Of a DNA stretch of 64,000 nucleotides, positions 20,291 to 30,256 are shown one piece after another. The DNA is from Rhodobacteraceae bacterium MED-G08. GTDB lineage: Bacteria > Pseudomonadota > Alphaproteobacteria > Rhodobacterales > Rhodobacteraceae. The notes beneath the pieces are model-generated. The model worked only from the letters and a program-made list of their open reading frames with translations. It had not been told where the DNA came from and did not search any database. The first letter of the stretch is position 1, and each line of letters starts with the position of its first letter. Position numbers and translations under genes: made by a program. Location of the stretch: assembly GCA_002457055.1 (NCBI GenBank), contig NTKT01000005.1, forward strand, positions 1-64,000. Direction: 5' to 3'.

Positions 20291-22492
20291 TCACAAAAAA
20301 CTTTGAGGATCCACATCAATTACTAAACGGATATCTTTTCTTAAATTTAAACCCGAAAGCCATAACTTGATTACGCTTTGCATGGATACGGCTTTACTCG
20401 CCTTAAGTAACATCCGAATTCTATATCGACCTCTCACTCTTGTAATAGGCGCAGGTGCTGGCCCATAAAGGGTAATTCCGGCAGAAGATAGAATAGTAGC
20501 CTTTTTTGACAATTTATATCCAATCTCAAAGGCATCTTCAGAATTCTGAGCAGAGATTAGGATCCCAACCAATCGACCGAAAGGAGGCATTTCTGCCAGT
20601 TCCCTACCTTTTGCTTCTGCAATCCAGAATTGTTCATCTTGCCCGTTAGTAATAGCTTCTATAACTGGATGCTGAGGTTGGTATGTCTGTAAATATGCCG
20701 TTCCTCTTTTATCATTTCTTCCCGCTCTACCAGAGACCTGTCGTAAAAGTTGAAAAGTACGCTCAGCAGCGCGGAGATCTGACCCCTGCAAACCTAGATC
20801 GGGATCAACAACACCAACAACCGTAAGATTAGGAAAATTATGTCCTTTGGCAATCAATTGGGTGCCGATGATTATATCCGTATTACCGCGCGAAATACTT
20901 TCCAATTCATCTTTTAATGACCTCGCTGAACTATACAAGTCTGATGATAATACTGTGATTGATGCCTCTGGAAATGATTTGGTTGCTTCCTCTGCCAGTC
21001 TTTCGACGCCGGGTCCAATCGGAGCAAAGTTGTCGATTGCCTGGCAACTTGGACAAGTTCTGGGCATAGGCTTAGTTTCACCACATTGATGGCACATTAA
21101 CCGTTTCTGGAATCGATGCTCGATCATTGCAGTATCACAAAAATCACAACCAATTCTCTGACCACATGAGCGGCACAAAGTGACTGGAGCATAGCCTCTA
21201 CGGTTCAAAAATAATAATGCTTGTTCATTATTATCAATCGCTTCTTCGATTTTATATTTTAGGATTGGTGAAATCCACTGATCCGATCGTAACTTTTCGT
21301 TCCGCATATCAATTACTTGAATATCTGGCAAAACTGACGAACCATATCTTTTTGTCAAATTGAAGCGCTTATACTTACCTAATTTGGCATTATTCCATGT
21401 CTCCAAGCTTGGGGTCGCTGATGCCAATATTACTTTTGCACCTGCTAAAGATGCTCTAAGCACGGCCATATCTCGCGCATGATATAATACACCATCTTGC
21501 TGTTTGTAAGATGAATCATGCTCTTCATCGACAACGATAAGCCCCAGTTCCTCAAAGGGTAAAAAAAGTGCTGACCGAGCTCCAATTACGATTTGAGCCT
21601 GACCTCGACCAACCATTTTCCAAACCCTGCGGCGCTCAGATTGAGAAATACCAGAATGCCATTCCGCCGGTGAGACTCCAAAACGGGCTTTAATTCGTTT
21701 TGTGAAATCTCCAGTTAATGCTATCTCTGGCAGCAGAACTAAAGCCTGTTTTCCATTATCAATTACCTTTGAAATTGCCTCTAAATACACAGCAGTTTTC
21801 CCAGAACCAGTCACACCACAAAGTAAGATTGAGGAATGGCCTTGTTGATCCAAAAGGTTATTTATATCAAAAACTACCTGTGCTTGATCTTCGCTTAGCT
21901 CATTTAATGAATATGCAGTATTTACCTTTGCGTATGGTAAGTCCTTGGGCTCCATTTTAGTAAATAAGTACCCAGATGAAATCATCCCGCTAATTACAGA
22001 GGGCGAAACTTTTGCTAATTTAGCTAATTCTGAGATGGGCACGCCGATACCATTCAAATTATCTAAGGCCCCTAAAACACGGCTTCTTGCAGGGGTCATT
22101 TTAAATTGATTTGGCACTTTCCCCTTATAAATTAATTTTTTGTAAACCTCTTGGGCCGCAAGATCTCGTACGCGTGTAGCTAATCTCAATACAGCATATA
22201 ACGGTGAAACTGTATAATCTGCTACTTTCCAAATAAAATCTTGAAATTCTGGCTGTAAAGGCTGAAAATCTAAAACCCTATCAATCGTTTTAATTTTCTC
22301 AAGCTCAATTTTTTCAGTACTTGAGCCCCATACCAAACCCACGACTATACGCTGACCAAAAGGAACAAGAACGATAGCACCTTTAAAGCAACCCTCACGC
22401 GGAGCCCTGTATGTGAATAAACGATCGATAGGCTGTGTCGTCAACACTTCTACCAACGATCCATCAACAAAAAATTCTTGATCTTGTCTCAA
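20291..22492 (-). CDS. priA: Primosomal replication restart helicase PriA
   Basis: 3'-5' DNA helicase that reloads the replisome at collapsed forks. Seen in about 733 residues: N-terminal DNA-binding domain ([11 protein letters not shown]), Walker [13 protein letters not shown] box [22 protein letters not shown], the zinc-binding Cys cluster ([13 protein letters not shown] ... CHQCG ... CPSC), [15 protein letters not shown] and [13 protein letters not shown]. The start is uncertain: a TTG at 22492 has AAGGA five bases upstream; another TTG at 22516 is in frame. The gene diverges from the transaldolase gene, with about 83 bases between starts. Confidence 0.96.
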   Translation of the reverse strand: MRQDQEFFVDGSLVEVLTTQPIDRLFTYRAPREGCFKGAIVLVPFGQRIVVGLVWGSSTEKIELEKIKTIDRVLDFQPLQPEFQDFIWKVADYTVSPLYAVLRLATRVRDLAAQEVYKKLIYKGKVPNQFKMTPARSRVLGALDNLNGIGVPISELAKLAKVSPSVISGMISSGYLFTKMEPKDLPYAKVNTAYSLNELSEDQAQVVFDINNLLDQQGHSSILLCGVTGSGKTAVYLEAISKVIDNGKQALVLLPEIALTGDFTKRIKARFGVSPAEWHSGISQSERRRVWKMVGRGQAQIVIGARSALFLPFEELGLIVVDEEHDSSYKQQDGVLYHARDMAVLRASLAGAKVILASATPSLETWNNAKLGKYKRFNLTKRYGSSVLPDIQVIDMRNEKLRSDQWISPILKYKIEEAIDNNEQALLFLNRRGYAPVTLCRSCGQRIGCDFCDTAMIEHRFQKRLMCHQCGETKPMPRTCPSCQAIDNFAPIGPGVERLAEEATKSFPEASITVLSSDLYSSARSLKDELESISRGNTDIIIGTQLIAKGHNFPNLTVVGVVDPDLGLQGSDLRAAERTFQLLRQVSGRAGRNDKRGTAYLQTYQPQHPVIEAITNGQDEQFWIAEAKGRELAEMPPFGRLVGILISAQNSEDAFEIGYKLSKKATILSSAGITLYGPAPAPITRVRGRYRIRMLLKASKAVSMQSVIKLWLSGLNLRKDIRLVIDVDPQSFL

Positions 22493-22575
22493 AGTTTTCC
22501 TTAAGGGCTTTTCCAAAGCTTAAAACTGAAGTAAATGATCTTCAACGCTTCGCCAAGCGCAAGGGAGATAAAACA

Positions 22576-23229
22576 ATGAAATTTTTTGTTGATACGGCAG
22601 AAATTGATCAAATTAAAGAGCTCAACGACCTAGGAATGGTGGACGGTGTAACAACGAACCCATCACTTATTAAGAAATCAGGAAGAGATATCATTGAAGT
22701 TACAAAGGAAATTTGTTCGATTGTAGACGGCCCTGTGAGTGCTGAAGTTACTTCGACTGAAGCTGATACTATGATTGCGGAAGGTCGCAAACTTGTAACA
22801 ATTGCAAAAAATATAGCTGTGAAAGTCCCATTAACCTGGGATGGGTTGAGAGCATGCAAAACCCTAAGTTCTGAAGGGCACATGGTAAACGTGACGCTTT
22901 GTTTTTCGGCAAATCAAGCCTTACTAGCAGCAAAGGCGGGCGCCACATTTATTTCACCATTTATCGGAAGGTTGGATGACATCAATCTCGACGGCATGCA
23001 GTTGATTGAGGATATTCGTGAAATTTATGACAACTACGATTTTGAAACTCAAATTTTGGCTGCCTCGATCCGTACCGTTAACCACGCATTAGAAAGTGCT
23101 CGTATAGGCGCCGATGTGATGACCGCACCACCAGCTGTCATAAAATCCATGATAAACCATCCACTTACCGACAAAGGTTTAGCCGCTTTCTTAGAAGACA
23201 TAAAATTTACAAAACAAAAAATCCTGTAA
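22576..23229 (+). CDS. fsa: Fructose-6-phosphate aldolase / transaldolase-like protein
   Basis: Small TalC/Fsa-type transaldolase of 217 residues. Start [10 protein letters not shown] is chosen because GGGAG lies upstream and because homologues begin exactly so; the frame extends further 5' but inside the divergent promoter region. Seen: [12 protein letters not shown], the Schiff-base lysine in [40 protein letters not shown], and [11 protein letters not shown]. Such proteins are annotated either as transaldolase (pentose phosphate pathway) or fructose-6-phosphate aldolase; the sequence alone does not decide. DUF484 and xerC follow. Confidence 0.93.
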   Translation: MKFFVDTAEIDQIKELNDLGMVDGVTTNPSLIKKSGRDIIEVTKEICSIVDGPVSAEVTSTEADTMIAEGRKLVTIAKNIAVKVPLTWDGLRACKTLSSEGHMVNVTLCFSANQALLAAKAGATFISPFIGRLDDINLDGMQLIEDIREIYDNYDFETQILAASIRTVNHALESARIGADVMTAPPAVIKSMINHPLTDKGLAAFLEDIKFTKQKIL

Positions 23230-23279
23230 ATTATTTAAATACCATGCCATTGTATTGATAAAATTATACGGGCAAAAAT

Positions 23280-23972
23280 ATGGAAGAAACTACTCGCGCA
23301 GAACTGCTCGCTGATCCATCAATTATTCTTGATGACAAGGAATTGATGGAGAGCCTTCTAACGGCAACAGACATCAAATTAGGTAATAACGTTGTTGATT
23401 TACGTCACGTAGCTATGAGCCGATTAACTCATAAGTTGGGAGAGCTTGAAGGGACACATAAATCGGTCGTTGCTGCAGCATATCAAAATCTTTTAGGAAC
23501 AAAACAGATCCATCAAGCAGTTATTGAGCTTATGAGCAAGAACAACCTAGATCAGTTTGTTCTCAGTTTAAAATCTGACTTATTAAAAATTTTAAATGTT
23601 GATTGCATATTTATCTTGGTTGAGAGCCCAGTTGGTTTGGATAGCGACTTACTACCAACCCACGACAATCCTCACGTACAATCCGTAATTCCAGGCTTTG
23701 TAAACACTTATATAAATCAGGGAAATGAAACTAAGGCATCAAAAATAAAACTACGACAAGCAACTAGTGCCACGGATCAGTTATTTGAAAATGTATCCGT
23801 TAAGATTGCATCAGAAGCATGTATTGAGTTAAATCTTAATGATAACGAAACCATAGGAATGATTGCATTTGGATCAATTGATGCAAATTTCTTTGAACCA
23901 GGACAAGGTACCGATTTATTGAAATTTTTTGCCTGTGCCTGTGAGAAAATGTTGGAGCGATGGATAACTTAA
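23280..23972 (+). CDS. DUF484 family protein
   Basis: Cytoplasmic 230-residue protein of the DUF484 family (GAF-like fold), recognised by the N-terminal LLADPSIILDDKELMESLL, the DLRHVAMSRLTHKLGELE stretch, and its position directly before xerC. In many proteobacteria DUF484 precedes xerC, and the two open reading frames overlap here by 13 bases, so they are co-translated. The C-terminal part (IGMIAFGSIDANFF ... CEKMLERW) resembles a GAF-like sensor core. Biochemical function is not established. Confidence 0.92.
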   Translation: MEETTRAELLADPSIILDDKELMESLLTATDIKLGNNVVDLRHVAMSRLTHKLGELEGTHKSVVAAAYQNLLGTKQIHQAVIELMSKNNLDQFVLSLKSDLLKILNVDCIFILVESPVGLDSDLLPTHDNPHVQSVIPGFVNTYINQGNETKASKIKLRQATSATDQLFENVSVKIASEACIELNLNDNETIGMIAFGSIDANFFEPGQGTDLLKFFACACEKMLERWIT

Positions 23973-24889
23973 AAATTATCGCACCTGCCATAATCGAAAG
24001 CATTGAAAACTGGCTTGAAATAAAAGCTGCGACAAGCACTCTCGCTAGTAATACTAGGGTAGCATATCATAACGATGTGACAGATTTTTTTATTTTTTTA
24101 TCTGAACACCACAATGAGACCACTCAGCTTTCAACTGTTGAAAAGCTAAAAATTTCAGACATAAGAGCATGGCAGGCAAAGTTAAGAAATATGAATTCAG
24201 GCGCCAGATCAAATGCCAGAAAGTTATCAAGTTTAAAGTCATATATACGGTGGCTTGCCAAGCATCGAGGGTTTGATGCTACCCATATATTGTCAATAAA
24301 GTCTCCAAAATTTTCTAATAAATTACCACGTCCCCTTGCACCAATGCAGGCAAAAGCTGTTTTATCAGAATGCGAAAGTACATCAACTGAGCCTTGGGTG
24401 ATTGCGCGAGATAGCGCCGTTTTAATATTGCTTTACGGTTGCGGCTTACGCATATCAGAGGCACTAGACATACGGACAAAAGATATACCGCTAGGCAACT
24501 CAATGAGAGTCGCTGGAAAAGGCGGCAAAGTGCGGGTGGTTCCGGTGTTAAAAATTGCACAAAATGCTGTTCGTGATTATGTCGAATTATGTCCATTTCA
24601 ACTATCGGCAAATGATGAAATTTTTCGGGGCGTAAGAGGTAAGCCGCTATCGCCCAAAATAATTCAAAACAAAATGAAGTTAGTTCGAAATCTTCTTGGC
24701 CTTCCGGCATCTGCTACACCGCATGCTCTGCGACATAGCTTTGCCACGCATCTATTATCAAACGGCGGTGACTTAAGGACCATTCAAGAACTACTTGGAC
24801 ATGCAAGTCTCTCGACTACACAAATTTATACAGCGGTAGATAGTGTGAGGCTAATGGAAGTTTATTCTAAAACTCATCCTCAGGCTTAG
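23960..24889 (+). CDS. xerC: Tyrosine recombinase XerC
   Basis: Site-specific recombinase that with XerD resolves chromosome dimers at dif. All catalytic residues are visible in 309 residues: Arg164 (GCGLRISEAL), the beta-hairpin Lys of GKGGKVRVVPV, His255 and Arg258 (HALRH), His281 (LGHASL) and nucleophile Tyr290 (TQIYTAVD). The N-terminal SAM-like DNA-binding domain spans about 10-105. The frame overlaps DUF484 by 13 bases. XerC rather than XerD is inferred from the DUF484 neighbour. No dif site was recognised in the window. Confidence 0.94.
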   Translation: MDNLKIIAPAIIESIENWLEIKAATSTLASNTRVAYHNDVTDFFIFLSEHHNETTQLSTVEKLKISDIRAWQAKLRNMNSGARSNARKLSSLKSYIRWLAKHRGFDATHILSIKSPKFSNKLPRPLAPMQAKAVLSECESTSTEPWVIARDSAVLILLYGCGLRISEALDIRTKDIPLGNSMRVAGKGGKVRVVPVLKIAQNAVRDYVELCPFQLSANDEIFRGVRGKPLSPKIIQNKMKLVRNLLGLPASATPHALRHSFATHLLSNGGDLRTIQELLGHASLSTTQIYTAVDSVRLMEVYSKTHPQA

Positions 24890-24922
24890 CAGTTGCGCTC
24901 AGACTTAATATAATCGTATAGA

Positions 24923-25618
24923 ATGAAAATGGATCCAAGAATTGCCGCTTTATCTGTCCACTTATTTACTGCTTCAGGAGCAGTATTTGCAATGCTTTCA
25001 ATGCTTGCGGCAGCAAATCATCAATGGAGTTTAATGTTCTTATGGCTCGTAGTTGCATTTGCAGTAGATGGTATAGATGGTCCACTAGCAAGAAGATTTG
25101 ATGTCAAAAATTATGCCCCAAGGTTCGATGGAGTGCTGCTTGACCTAATTATAGATTATTTAACTTATGTGTTTATACCAGCATTTGCACTGTTTCAATC
25201 TGGCCTATTACCGGGTTGGACCGGATGGGTTACAATAATTATAATAACATTTGCATCAGCGATGTACTTTTGTGATGGAAATATGAAGACTAAAGACAAT
25301 AGCTTCCACGGATTTCCCGGGTGTTGGAACATGGTAGCTCTTGTGATGTTCGCGATTCAACCAAACTTTTGGATCATTCTGTCGCTGGTTACTACATTAG
25401 CTATAGCTATGTTTCTTCCATTGAAGTTTATCCACCCGGTTCGGACTGAGCGCTGGCGTCATGCTTCCTTACCTATAACACTTCTATGGATTTCATTTGC
25501 TGGGTGGTCTGCTTGGGTTGATTTTTCATCAGACCCAATAATTTTGTGGGGACTAACAATCACATCACTATATTTAATTAGTGCTGGTCTGTTTCAACAG
25601 CTCCTATCAAAAAGATAA
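24923..25618 (+). CDS. pcs: Phosphatidylcholine synthase
   Basis: Integral membrane CDP-alcohol phosphatidyltransferase that condenses choline with CDP-diacylglycerol. The CDP-alcohol motif is complete: Asp52-Gly53-x2-Ala56-Arg57 ... Gly70-x3-Asp74-x3-Asp78. About eight membrane helices are likely in 231 residues. The SVHLFTASGAVFAM opening and the FHGFPGCWNMVAL stretch are typical of bacterial Pcs rather than Pgs or Pss. The pathway is typical of alphaproteobacteria that take up choline. It lies 33 bases after xerC, and gcrA follows after 86 bases. Confidence 0.94.
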   Translation: MKMDPRIAALSVHLFTASGAVFAMLSMLAAANHQWSLMFLWLVVAFAVDGIDGPLARRFDVKNYAPRFDGVLLDLIIDYLTYVFIPAFALFQSGLLPGWTGWVTIIIITFASAMYFCDGNMKTKDNSFHGFPGCWNMVALVMFAIQPNFWIILSLVTTLAIAMFLPLKFIHPVRTERWRHASLPITLLWISFAGWSAWVDFSSDPIILWGLTITSLYLISAGLFQQLLSKR

Positions 25619-25704
25619 TTCAATATTAAACCTTGGTGCTATATGCCCTTGTAAGTCTGTTACTAAAGTTTATGATTATGGGATCAAACTTATGGGAAAT
25701 TTAA

Positions 25705-26280
25705 ATGTCTTGGACTGATGAAAGAGTAGAAATTCTTAAAAAATTATGGGGCGAAGGCCAGTCGGCTAGTCAAATAGCTAAAGAACTCGGTGGCGTGACT
25801 AGGAACGCAGTAATTGGGAAAGTGCATCGTTTGGGATTATCAAATCGAGCCACAAGTTCATCATCAAAATCTGATGCTAAATCAAAAGCTTCCGTTAAGT
25901 CTCTCTCTGAAACAAAAAGAAATTCAAATAAGGCTAGCACATCAAAAGTAACCACTGCAAATTCTCCGTCAGAACCAAGATCAAATGTAACAAGTTTAAG
26001 ACGGCAGATTATACCTGCAGGCCAACCTCTTCCTCCTCAACCATCAGCAAATGAAATTAGCCCAGAAGCTTTGGCTCGCGTGAATGAGATTGAAAAGAAG
26101 GCGAAAAAAATCTCTCTTCTTGAATTGACCGAACGAACATGTAAGTGGCCGGTTGGAGACCCGGCTACTGAAGATTTTTGGTTTTGTGGTCTACCATCTC
26201 AGGCGGGCAAACCATACTGTGAGGCTCATGTCGGCGTTGCATTTCAACCGATGAGCCAGAGGCGTGATCGTCGTAGATAG
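25705..26280 (+). CDS. gcrA: GcrA cell cycle regulator
   Basis: Alphaproteobacterial sigma70 cofactor that acts at promoters carrying GANTC methylated by CcrM. Seen in 191 residues: an N-terminal helix-turn-helix (1-45, MSWTDERVEILKKLWGEG, SQIAKELGGVTRNAVIGKVHRLGL), a long Ser/Lys/Thr-rich disordered linker (47-115), and the C-terminal conserved domain (about 130-180: TCKWPVGDPATEDFWFCGLP, GKPYCEAHVGVAF), which binds sigma. The end is basic (RRDRRR). The gene is a strong marker for Alphaproteobacteria. Confidence 0.97.
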   Translation: MSWTDERVEILKKLWGEGQSASQIAKELGGVTRNAVIGKVHRLGLSNRATSSSSKSDAKSKASVKSLSETKRNSNKASTSKVTTANSPSEPRSNVTSLRRQIIPAGQPLPPQPSANEISPEALARVNEIEKKAKKISLLELTERTCKWPVGDPATEDFWFCGLPSQAGKPYCEAHVGVAFQPMSQRRDRRR

Positions 26281-26347
26281 CTTTGGATAGAAGTTTGAGT
26301 TTGGATCCAGAAAAAAGGCTATTGTTAAAAGATTACTTGCTTAAACA

Positions 26348-27718
26348 ATGGTGAAAATGAACATAATGCGCCGTCCAGATCTAGCAAACCCAAGAATTCC
26401 CAACGATTTACAAAAAAATCAGCCTACTGTTGGTATGGTCTCATTGGGTTGTCCAAAAGCCTTGGTAGATAGTGAACGCATACTAACAAAACTTCGTGCG
26501 GAAGGTTATCAAATATCTAGCGATTATGCTGGTTCTGATGCAGTAATAGTAAACACCTGTGGTTTTCTAGATAGCGCAAAAGCCGAAAGCTTAGATGCAA
26601 TCGGAGAGGCATTGGCAGAAAATGGCAAAGTAATTGTTACCGGCTGTTTAGGGGCCCAGCCAGATTACATTACCAAAAAGCATCCCAAAGTATTAGCCGT
26701 AACCGGACCACAACAGTATGAAAATGTACTACATGCAGTTCATCAAATTGTGGCACCGAAACCCAACCCTTTTGTTGATCTCCTTCCACCTGCAGGTATT
26801 AAATTAACTCCAAGACACTATAGCTATCTTAAAATTTCAGAAGGTTGTAATCACAAATGTAAGTTTTGCATCATTCCGACAATGCGTGGTCGTTTATCAA
26901 GCAGACCAGCCAACCACGTAATCAAGGAGGCTGAAAAACTAGTAGACAATGGCGTAAAAGAATTATTAGTTATCTCTCAAGACACATCAGCCTACGGTCT
27001 AGATTTAAAACATTCTACTGTTAATGGTCACAGAGCACATATTTTCGACTTAGCCAGAGATTTAGGATCTTTGGGAGCATGGATAAGACTGCACTATGTC
27101 TATCCATATCCTCACGTAAAAGATTTAATTCCATTAATGGCAGAAGGGAAAATTCTACCATATCTCGACATACCATTTCAGCATGCTCACCCTGAAACAT
27201 TGAAAAGAATGGCCCGCCCCGCAGCTGCATCACGTACTTTACACGAAATCGAAAATTGGCGAAAAATTTGCCCAGACATCACTTTAAGGTCAACATTCAT
27301 AGTAGGTTACCCAGGCGAAACAGAAGAAGAGTTTAGCTTTCTGCTTAATTGGTTAGAAGAAGCCCAACTAGATCGCGTTGGTTGCTTTCAATATGAAAAT
27401 GTGGAAGGTGCAAAATCAAACCGATTATCAAATCAAGTACCGAATGACATAAAGCAGGATAGGTGGGAACGTTTCATGTCAAAGGCTAATGAGATATCGT
27501 GTAGTAAATTAGAGCGCAAAGTAGGTACAAAGGTCGAGGTAATAGTTGACCAAATAGATGAAGACGCTGCAATATGCAGAACCAAAGCAGATGCACCAGA
27601 AATTGACGGTAATTTATTTATTGATAAAAATTTTTCTCATTTAAACCCAGGCGATTTACTTACAGTAAAAGTAGATGAGGCAGGTGATTATGACTTATGG
27701 GGTGCAGAAGTTGGGTAA
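26348..27718 (+). CDS. rimO: Ribosomal protein S12 methylthiotransferase RimO
   Basis: Radical-SAM enzyme that methylthiolates the conserved Asp of ribosomal protein S12. In the 456-residue frame: N-terminal UPF0004 domain with three cluster cysteines (Cys35, Cys71, Cys100), radical-SAM motif CNHKCKFC (Cys167, Cys171, Cys174), and a C-terminal TRAM domain (about 390-456). [17 protein letters not shown] and [10 protein letters not shown] separate it from MiaB. The start is uncertain: ATGs at 26348, 26357 and 26366 are all in frame and none has a strong ribosome-binding site. Confidence 0.95.
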   Translation: MVKMNIMRRPDLANPRIPNDLQKNQPTVGMVSLGCPKALVDSERILTKLRAEGYQISSDYAGSDAVIVNTCGFLDSAKAESLDAIGEALAENGKVIVTGCLGAQPDYITKKHPKVLAVTGPQQYENVLHAVHQIVAPKPNPFVDLLPPAGIKLTPRHYSYLKISEGCNHKCKFCIIPTMRGRLSSRPANHVIKEAEKLVDNGVKELLVISQDTSAYGLDLKHSTVNGHRAHIFDLARDLGSLGAWIRLHYVYPYPHVKDLIPLMAEGKILPYLDIPFQHAHPETLKRMARPAAASRTLHEIENWRKICPDITLRSTFIVGYPGETEEEFSFLLNWLEEAQLDRVGCFQYENVEGAKSNRLSNQVPNDIKQDRWERFMSKANEISCSKLERKVGTKVEVIVDQIDEDAAICRTKADAPEIDGNLFIDKNFSHLNPGDLLTVKVDEAGDYDLWGAEVG

Positions 27719-27820
27719 AGGTTTTGCAAATTTAATAATCATTATATGAGTAATCTATATCTTGAATGGAAAATTGTCGCGCTTCATTGTCTAAAGTAGG
27801 ATAACTACTATCTGTAGATC

Positions 27821-28213
27821 ATGAGTGATCACAATATACCTTACACAACAGTTCTTTTTAATGGCGACTGTAAGATTTGCAATAAAGAAATTTGTGTCTA
27901 TCAAACTTACGGCGCCGGTAGGGGTCTGCCTATCGATTTTAAGGATATCAATGCTATTGATCTGGCTGCATTTGGGTTAACAAGAAATGAAACCGCTCGT
28001 CAACTTCATGTGATCAAGAATTATGAATTATTCAAGGGCGTTAAAGCTTTCGTTGTCTTATGGAACGAAATGCCAAGATATCGCTTTCTCGCAAAAATTT
28101 TTAGTTTACCCGGGGTCACGAACGTAGCACAATTTTTTTATTACCATATAATCGCTCGTTATCTTTATGCACGTGACATAAAAAGATTAAAAAAACAGCG
28201 CTCTATTTTATAA
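27821..28213 (+). CDS. DCC-family thiol-disulfide oxidoreductase-like protein
   Basis: A 130-residue protein of the DCC (DUF393) family, named for its N-terminal D-C-x-x-C motif, here FNGDCKICNKEI. The family is predicted thioredoxin-like, with no settled role. HVIKNYELFKGVKAFVVLWNEMPRYRFLAKIFSLPG is the typical mid-part, and the C terminus is basic. It follows rimO by 102 bases. Its 3' end overlaps that of the convergent FAD-linked oxidase gene by 11 bases, so no terminator can lie between them. Confidence 0.9.
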   Translation: MSDHNIPYTTVLFNGDCKICNKEICVYQTYGAGRGLPIDFKDINAIDLAAFGLTRNETARQLHVIKNYELFKGVKAFVVLWNEMPRYRFLAKIFSLPGVTNVAQFFYYHIIARYLYARDIKRLKKQRSIL

Positions 28214-29615
28214 TTACCCCAGGGTTCATAATACCATTCGGGTCAAATATATTTTTTAGTTTTTTCATTAGATCTAATTTTACAGGGCTACTATACTTGA
28301 TTAAATCGTTTACCTTAAATCGGCCTATACCGTGTTCTGCACTTATAGATCCTTCAAGCTCCACGGTTAAATCATGAACTACACTTTCAATAATTTCTCG
28401 CTGCGATGAATATTGATCTTTTGTTTTTCCAGCTTCAGGAAATACATTGAAGTGTAAATTACCGTCACCCAAATGTCCAAAGCAGTTTATACGAAATTTT
28501 CCAACCGACGATAACTGAAAGTGAGCCCTATCTATAAATGTTGGAATTGCTGAAAGCGGTAATGAAATATCATGACTGGCGATAGCACCAACTTTTCGGT
28601 TGGCTTCAGGTATTGTTTCTCTAAGACCCCACAACGCATCACTTTCCTTCTGAGATTTTGCAAGTACGCCATCATAGGCTAACTTCATACCGCAGATTTT
28701 CTCATACAGTTCTATCATAGAGTTTTCTGCGTTTCTATTCGATCCAAAACCTAAATGAATAAGTATTGCCCAATCAGGTATTTTAATAAATGGAAAACTT
28801 ACATCAGGCATTTTTTCTTGAATGAAAGAAAAACCCTGCCCTGATAACAATTCAAATGCACTTATTCCTTCAGCAAAAAAATCTTGAGCAATATTAAGAA
28901 CAGCTAGCGCATCCTTTGGGCAATCTACGAATAGTAGAGCAGTACTTTCCGATTTCGGCAATGGAGCCAATTTAAGTGAAGCAGCAGTCACAAAACCTAA
29001 AGTACCTTCGGAGCCAATCAATAAGCTTTTTAGATCATAGCCAGAGTTATCTTTCCTAAGGCGGCGAAGATCAGACCAGATTTCCCCACTGGGAAAAGTT
29101 GCTTCTATCCCTAAACATAAATCTCTGGCATTACCGTATCTTATCACACCAATGCCGCCTGCATTAGTAGCTAAATTACCTCCAATTCTCGCAGTACCTT
29201 TTGATGCTAAAGATAATGGAAATAAACGGTCAGCGGCCCTCGCCTCCTTTTGAATATCTTCCAATTTGCAACCTGCTTGACACACAATAGCATGTTCTTT
29301 TGGGAATATATCGATAATCGATGTTAATCGTTCAGCGGACAAAATAAGGGGTGCCAATAAGTTTTCACCGACTTGGCCACCAACGAGCCCTGTACCACCA
29401 CCGTAAGGTATCACGGGCACACGAGCATCTGAGCAAATCTTCAGAACTTTTGATGCCTCAGTGACATTTCGTGGTGCCACAACTGAACCAATATTGCCAA
29501 TCCATCTACCTCGTGGTTCTTCAGCATAGGCCTGCAAAGCTGGGCGAAAAACCTCATACCCGCAGGCATTTTCTATTTTGGCTAAAAGCTCTTTATCAAC
29601 AGGATTGAAAGTCAA
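28203..29615 (-). CDS. FAD-linked oxidase (GlcD/D-lactate or D-2-hydroxyglutarate dehydrogenase family)
   Basis: Flavoprotein of 470 residues in the vanillyl-alcohol-oxidase/PCMH fold. FAD-binding stretches: VPVIPYGGGTGLVGGQ, SLASKGTARIGGNLATNAGGIGVIRYGNARD, and DLKSLLIGSEGTLGFVT. The C-terminal cap has CFGHLGDGNLHFNVF and SISAEHGIGR, metal-binding His motifs of D-2-hydroxyacid dehydrogenases. The exact substrate (D-lactate, D-2-hydroxyglutarate or glycolate) is not decidable by eye. The start appears to be TTG, giving an N terminus at the expected distance from the PCMH domain. Confidence 0.9.
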   Translation of the reverse strand: MTFNPVDKELLAKIENACGYEVFRPALQAYAEEPRGRWIGNIGSVVAPRNVTEASKVLKICSDARVPVIPYGGGTGLVGGQVGENLLAPLILSAERLTSIIDIFPKEHAIVCQAGCKLEDIQKEARAADRLFPLSLASKGTARIGGNLATNAGGIGVIRYGNARDLCLGIEATFPSGEIWSDLRRLRKDNSGYDLKSLLIGSEGTLGFVTAASLKLAPLPKSESTALLFVDCPKDALAVLNIAQDFFAEGISAFELLSGQGFSFIQEKMPDVSFPFIKIPDWAILIHLGFGSNRNAENSMIELYEKICGMKLAYDGVLAKSQKESDALWGLRETIPEANRKVGAIASHDISLPLSAIPTFIDRAHFQLSSVGKFRINCFGHLGDGNLHFNVFPEAGKTKDQYSSQREIIESVVHDLTVELEGSISAEHGIGRFKVNDLIKYSSPVKLDLMKKLKNIFDPNGIMNPGVIIK

Positions 29616-29663
29616 AATAAATATACCGAACTAAATTAGCAACATCTTTCATCTGCATTAATA

Positions 29664-30254
29664 TCATACAACCCCAGTATCAGTCTTTCCTCTTCTATCG
29701 TGTCTTAAAGAGGCATATAAAACATGGGTACGCCACCTACCATCAATTTGAATATAGGCCTGGGCTACTCCTTCATATTTAAATCCACATTTTTCCAATA
29801 CCTTTCGCGAAGGGGTATTCTCCGGCAAGCACGCCGACTCAATTCGACTTATATCTAACGTATTAAATGCGTAATGGACCAAAGCAGCTATTGCCTCAGA
29901 CATAAATCCCTTACGCACGTATGGAAGACCAATCCAATAGCCCATTGTAGCAGTTTGATTTGGCCCCCTGCGAATATTATCTAATGTTATTGCTCCCAAA
30001 AGCGCACGATCGACCCTGTTAACTATAAACAAAGGTATAGCAGTTCCATTTTGCATTGAACGCTTTGCCCAATTAACTCTATTTATAAAAGGTCTTTTTA
30101 GTAGATGGTCATGGGACCAAACTGGCTCCCAAGGTGTTAAAAACTCTTTGGACTCTAGACGCAATTGTGACCAATTTTTGTGATCTGAGAGCTGAGGTAA
30201 CCGTAAGTCTAGTCTATCTGTTCTAATCAGCAACTGGCGCTTACTAAATAGCAT
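29664..30254 (-). CDS. GNAT acetyltransferase, RimJ/RimL type
   Basis: N-acetyltransferase of 196 residues resembling RimJ, the ribosomal S5 N-terminal acetyltransferase. Seen: IRTDRLDLRLPQLSDHKNW at the N terminus, MGYWIGLPYVRKGFMSEA (acetyl-CoA pyrophosphate loop), and RIESACLPENTPSRKVLEKCGFKYEG, the classical RimJ/RimL tail. It starts 2 bases after the M16 peptidase stop. The placement next to M16 and thrC is typical for Rhodobacterales as I know it (inference). The acceptor protein is unknown. Confidence 0.88.
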   Translation of the reverse strand: MLFSKRQLLIRTDRLDLRLPQLSDHKNWSQLRLESKEFLTPWEPVWSHDHLLKRPFINRVNWAKRSMQNGTAIPLFIVNRVDRALLGAITLDNIRRGPNQTATMGYWIGLPYVRKGFMSEAIAALVHYAFNTLDISRIESACLPENTPSRKVLEKCGFKYEGVAQAYIQIDGRWRTHVLYASLRHDRRGKTDTGVV

Positions 30255-30256
30255 TG

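Noticed and set aside
22435-22575. N-terminal extension of the transaldolase-like protein
   Set aside because: It overlaps the divergent priA start; the family begins at MKFFVDTA, which has GGGAG upstream.
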